Source: Clostridia bacterium (lineage in GTDB: Bacteria; Bacillota; Clostridia; UMGS1883). From it: 6,636 nucleotides of DNA. Every line of letters begins with the position of its first letter. Position 1 is the first letter of the stretch. Under the pieces are notes generated by a model that saw only the letters and a program-made list of their open reading frames with translations, was not told where the DNA came from and searched no databases. This document shows, one piece after another, positions 6,521-6,636 of the stretch. A program made the position numbers and the translations under genes. The stretch lies in contig JAFSBF010000082.1 in the NCBI GenBank assembly GCA_017441965.1, forward strand, positions 1 through 6,636. The letters run 5' to 3'.

Positions 6521-6574
6521 ATGGAGTTTTGGAGTGCACTTATTTTACGGGATAAGTGCGCTCTTTTTCTATAA
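6521..6574 (+). CDS. Possible 17-codon leader ORF running through the terminator
   Basis: ATG at 6521 opens a frame encoding MEFWSALILRDKCALFL and closes at TAA 6572-6574. The ATG falls at the predicted transcription start, so it could only be translated as a leaderless message. No Shine-Dalgarno sequence is available on this transcript. The frame spans the whole terminator hairpin, so translation would melt it. A 17-codon ORF can easily arise by chance, and nothing about codon use supports or excludes it. Confidence 0.2.
   Translation: MEFWSALILRDKCALFL
6532..6568 (+). terminator. Intrinsic terminator between promoter and gene (attenuator-like)
   Basis: GAGTGCACTTAT (6532-6543) pairs with ATAAGTGCGCTC (6552-6563) as a 12-base-pair stem with one G-U pair and an eight-base loop. 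Five T residues follow directly, then C and T. The reverse strand has no T-run, so it acts on + strand transcripts. It would end read-through from the lipoprotein gene and also stop most transcripts from the promoter at 6484-6512 after about 50 bases, before the next gene is reached. Confidence 0.8.
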
Positions 6575-6585
6575 TATAATTAATT

Positions 6586-6590
6586 GGAGG
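6586..6590 (+). promoter_or_regulatory. Strong ribosome binding site of the last gene
   Basis: GGAGG lies eight bases before ATG 6599. This consensus-quality site supports the presence of a real gene even though only its first codons are visible. Confidence 0.75.
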
Positions 6591-6598
6591 AAAGAAAG

Positions 6599-6636
6599 AT
6601 GGCAAAGACAAACATAGTGGACTGGAAAACCATTAC
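6599..6636 (+). CDS. Start of an unidentified gene (3' end outside the window)
   Basis: Twelve complete codons are visible, MAKTNIVDWKTI, in frame to the edge of the window. The start is supported by the GGAGG site eight bases upstream. No signal peptide or known motif can be read from so little sequence, so no function is proposed. Its expression should depend on the repeat-covered promoter and on read-through of the terminator in its leader. Confidence 0.72.
   Translation, partial: MAKTNIVDWKTI

Noticed and set aside
6570..6580. Two overlapping perfect TATAAT boxes as a second promoter behind the terminator
   Set aside because: No acceptable -35 box lies 15-19 bases upstream, there is no TG extension, and the start would fall on the GGAGG ribosome site. 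The boxes may just be AT-rich leader.
6442..6598. Riboswitch or tRNA-like leader upstream of the last gene
   Set aside because: The region after the predicted start is only about 80 bases, and half of it is the terminator. No conserved riboswitch core or tRNA features are visible.
1..6636. CRISPR arrays, insertion sequences, attachment sites or rRNA/tRNA genes
   Set aside because: No spaced direct repeats, transposase motifs, terminal inverted repeats or RNA gene signatures were seen on either strand.

Overview
The window reads as one strand of a low-GC Gram-positive anaerobe, most likely a member of Clostridia. The grounds are AT-rich coding sequence, strong GGAGG-type ribosome binding sites, an SLH (S-layer homology) surface protein, a lipoprotein-type substrate-binding protein, an ECF (energy-coupling factor) transporter and sigma-A-like promoters. 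This assignment rests on gene content and composition only. Every gene I accept is on the + strand, and no gap between genes exceeds about 160 bases.

Positions 1-5478 hold four tightly packed, apparently co-transcribed genes. (1) The 3' part of a cell-surface protein with an alpha/alpha-barrel (prenyltransferase/transcobalamin-like) repeat region followed by three SLH motifs. (2) A membrane-anchored protein with a C-terminal DUF4430 (transcobalamin-like C-terminal) domain. (3) An ECF transmembrane T component. (4) An 871-residue fusion of two ECF ATPase domains, an extra four-helix membrane segment and an ECF substrate-binding S component that resembles the CbrT-type (cobalamin) family. The first two genes overlap by ATGA, the second and third are 14 bases apart, and the third and fourth overlap by 19 bases. 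The set looks like a complete surface-to-cytoplasm uptake route: capture at the cell wall, hand-over at the membrane, then ATP-driven import. The bacterial domains match the two halves of animal B12 carriers (alpha-barrel plus beta-domain), so a cobalamin or related corrinoid is the best guess for the substrate. The sequence does not prove this. Any riboswitch controlling the operon would lie upstream of the window.

Positions 5475-6441 hold an own-promoter gene for a ZnuA/AdcA-family metal-binding lipoprotein. Its promoter overlaps the stop codon of the ECF fusion. It has no ABC ATPase or permease gene beside it, and its metal site departs from the classical three-histidine pattern.

Positions 6442-6636 hold a control region and the first 12 codons of an unidentified gene. 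It contains a good sigma-A promoter, a perfect 20-base inverted repeat covering the -10 box, and an intrinsic terminator between promoter and gene. A short possible leader ORF begins almost at the predicted transcription start and runs through that terminator. This compact arrangement suggests control both by a repressor and by attenuation.
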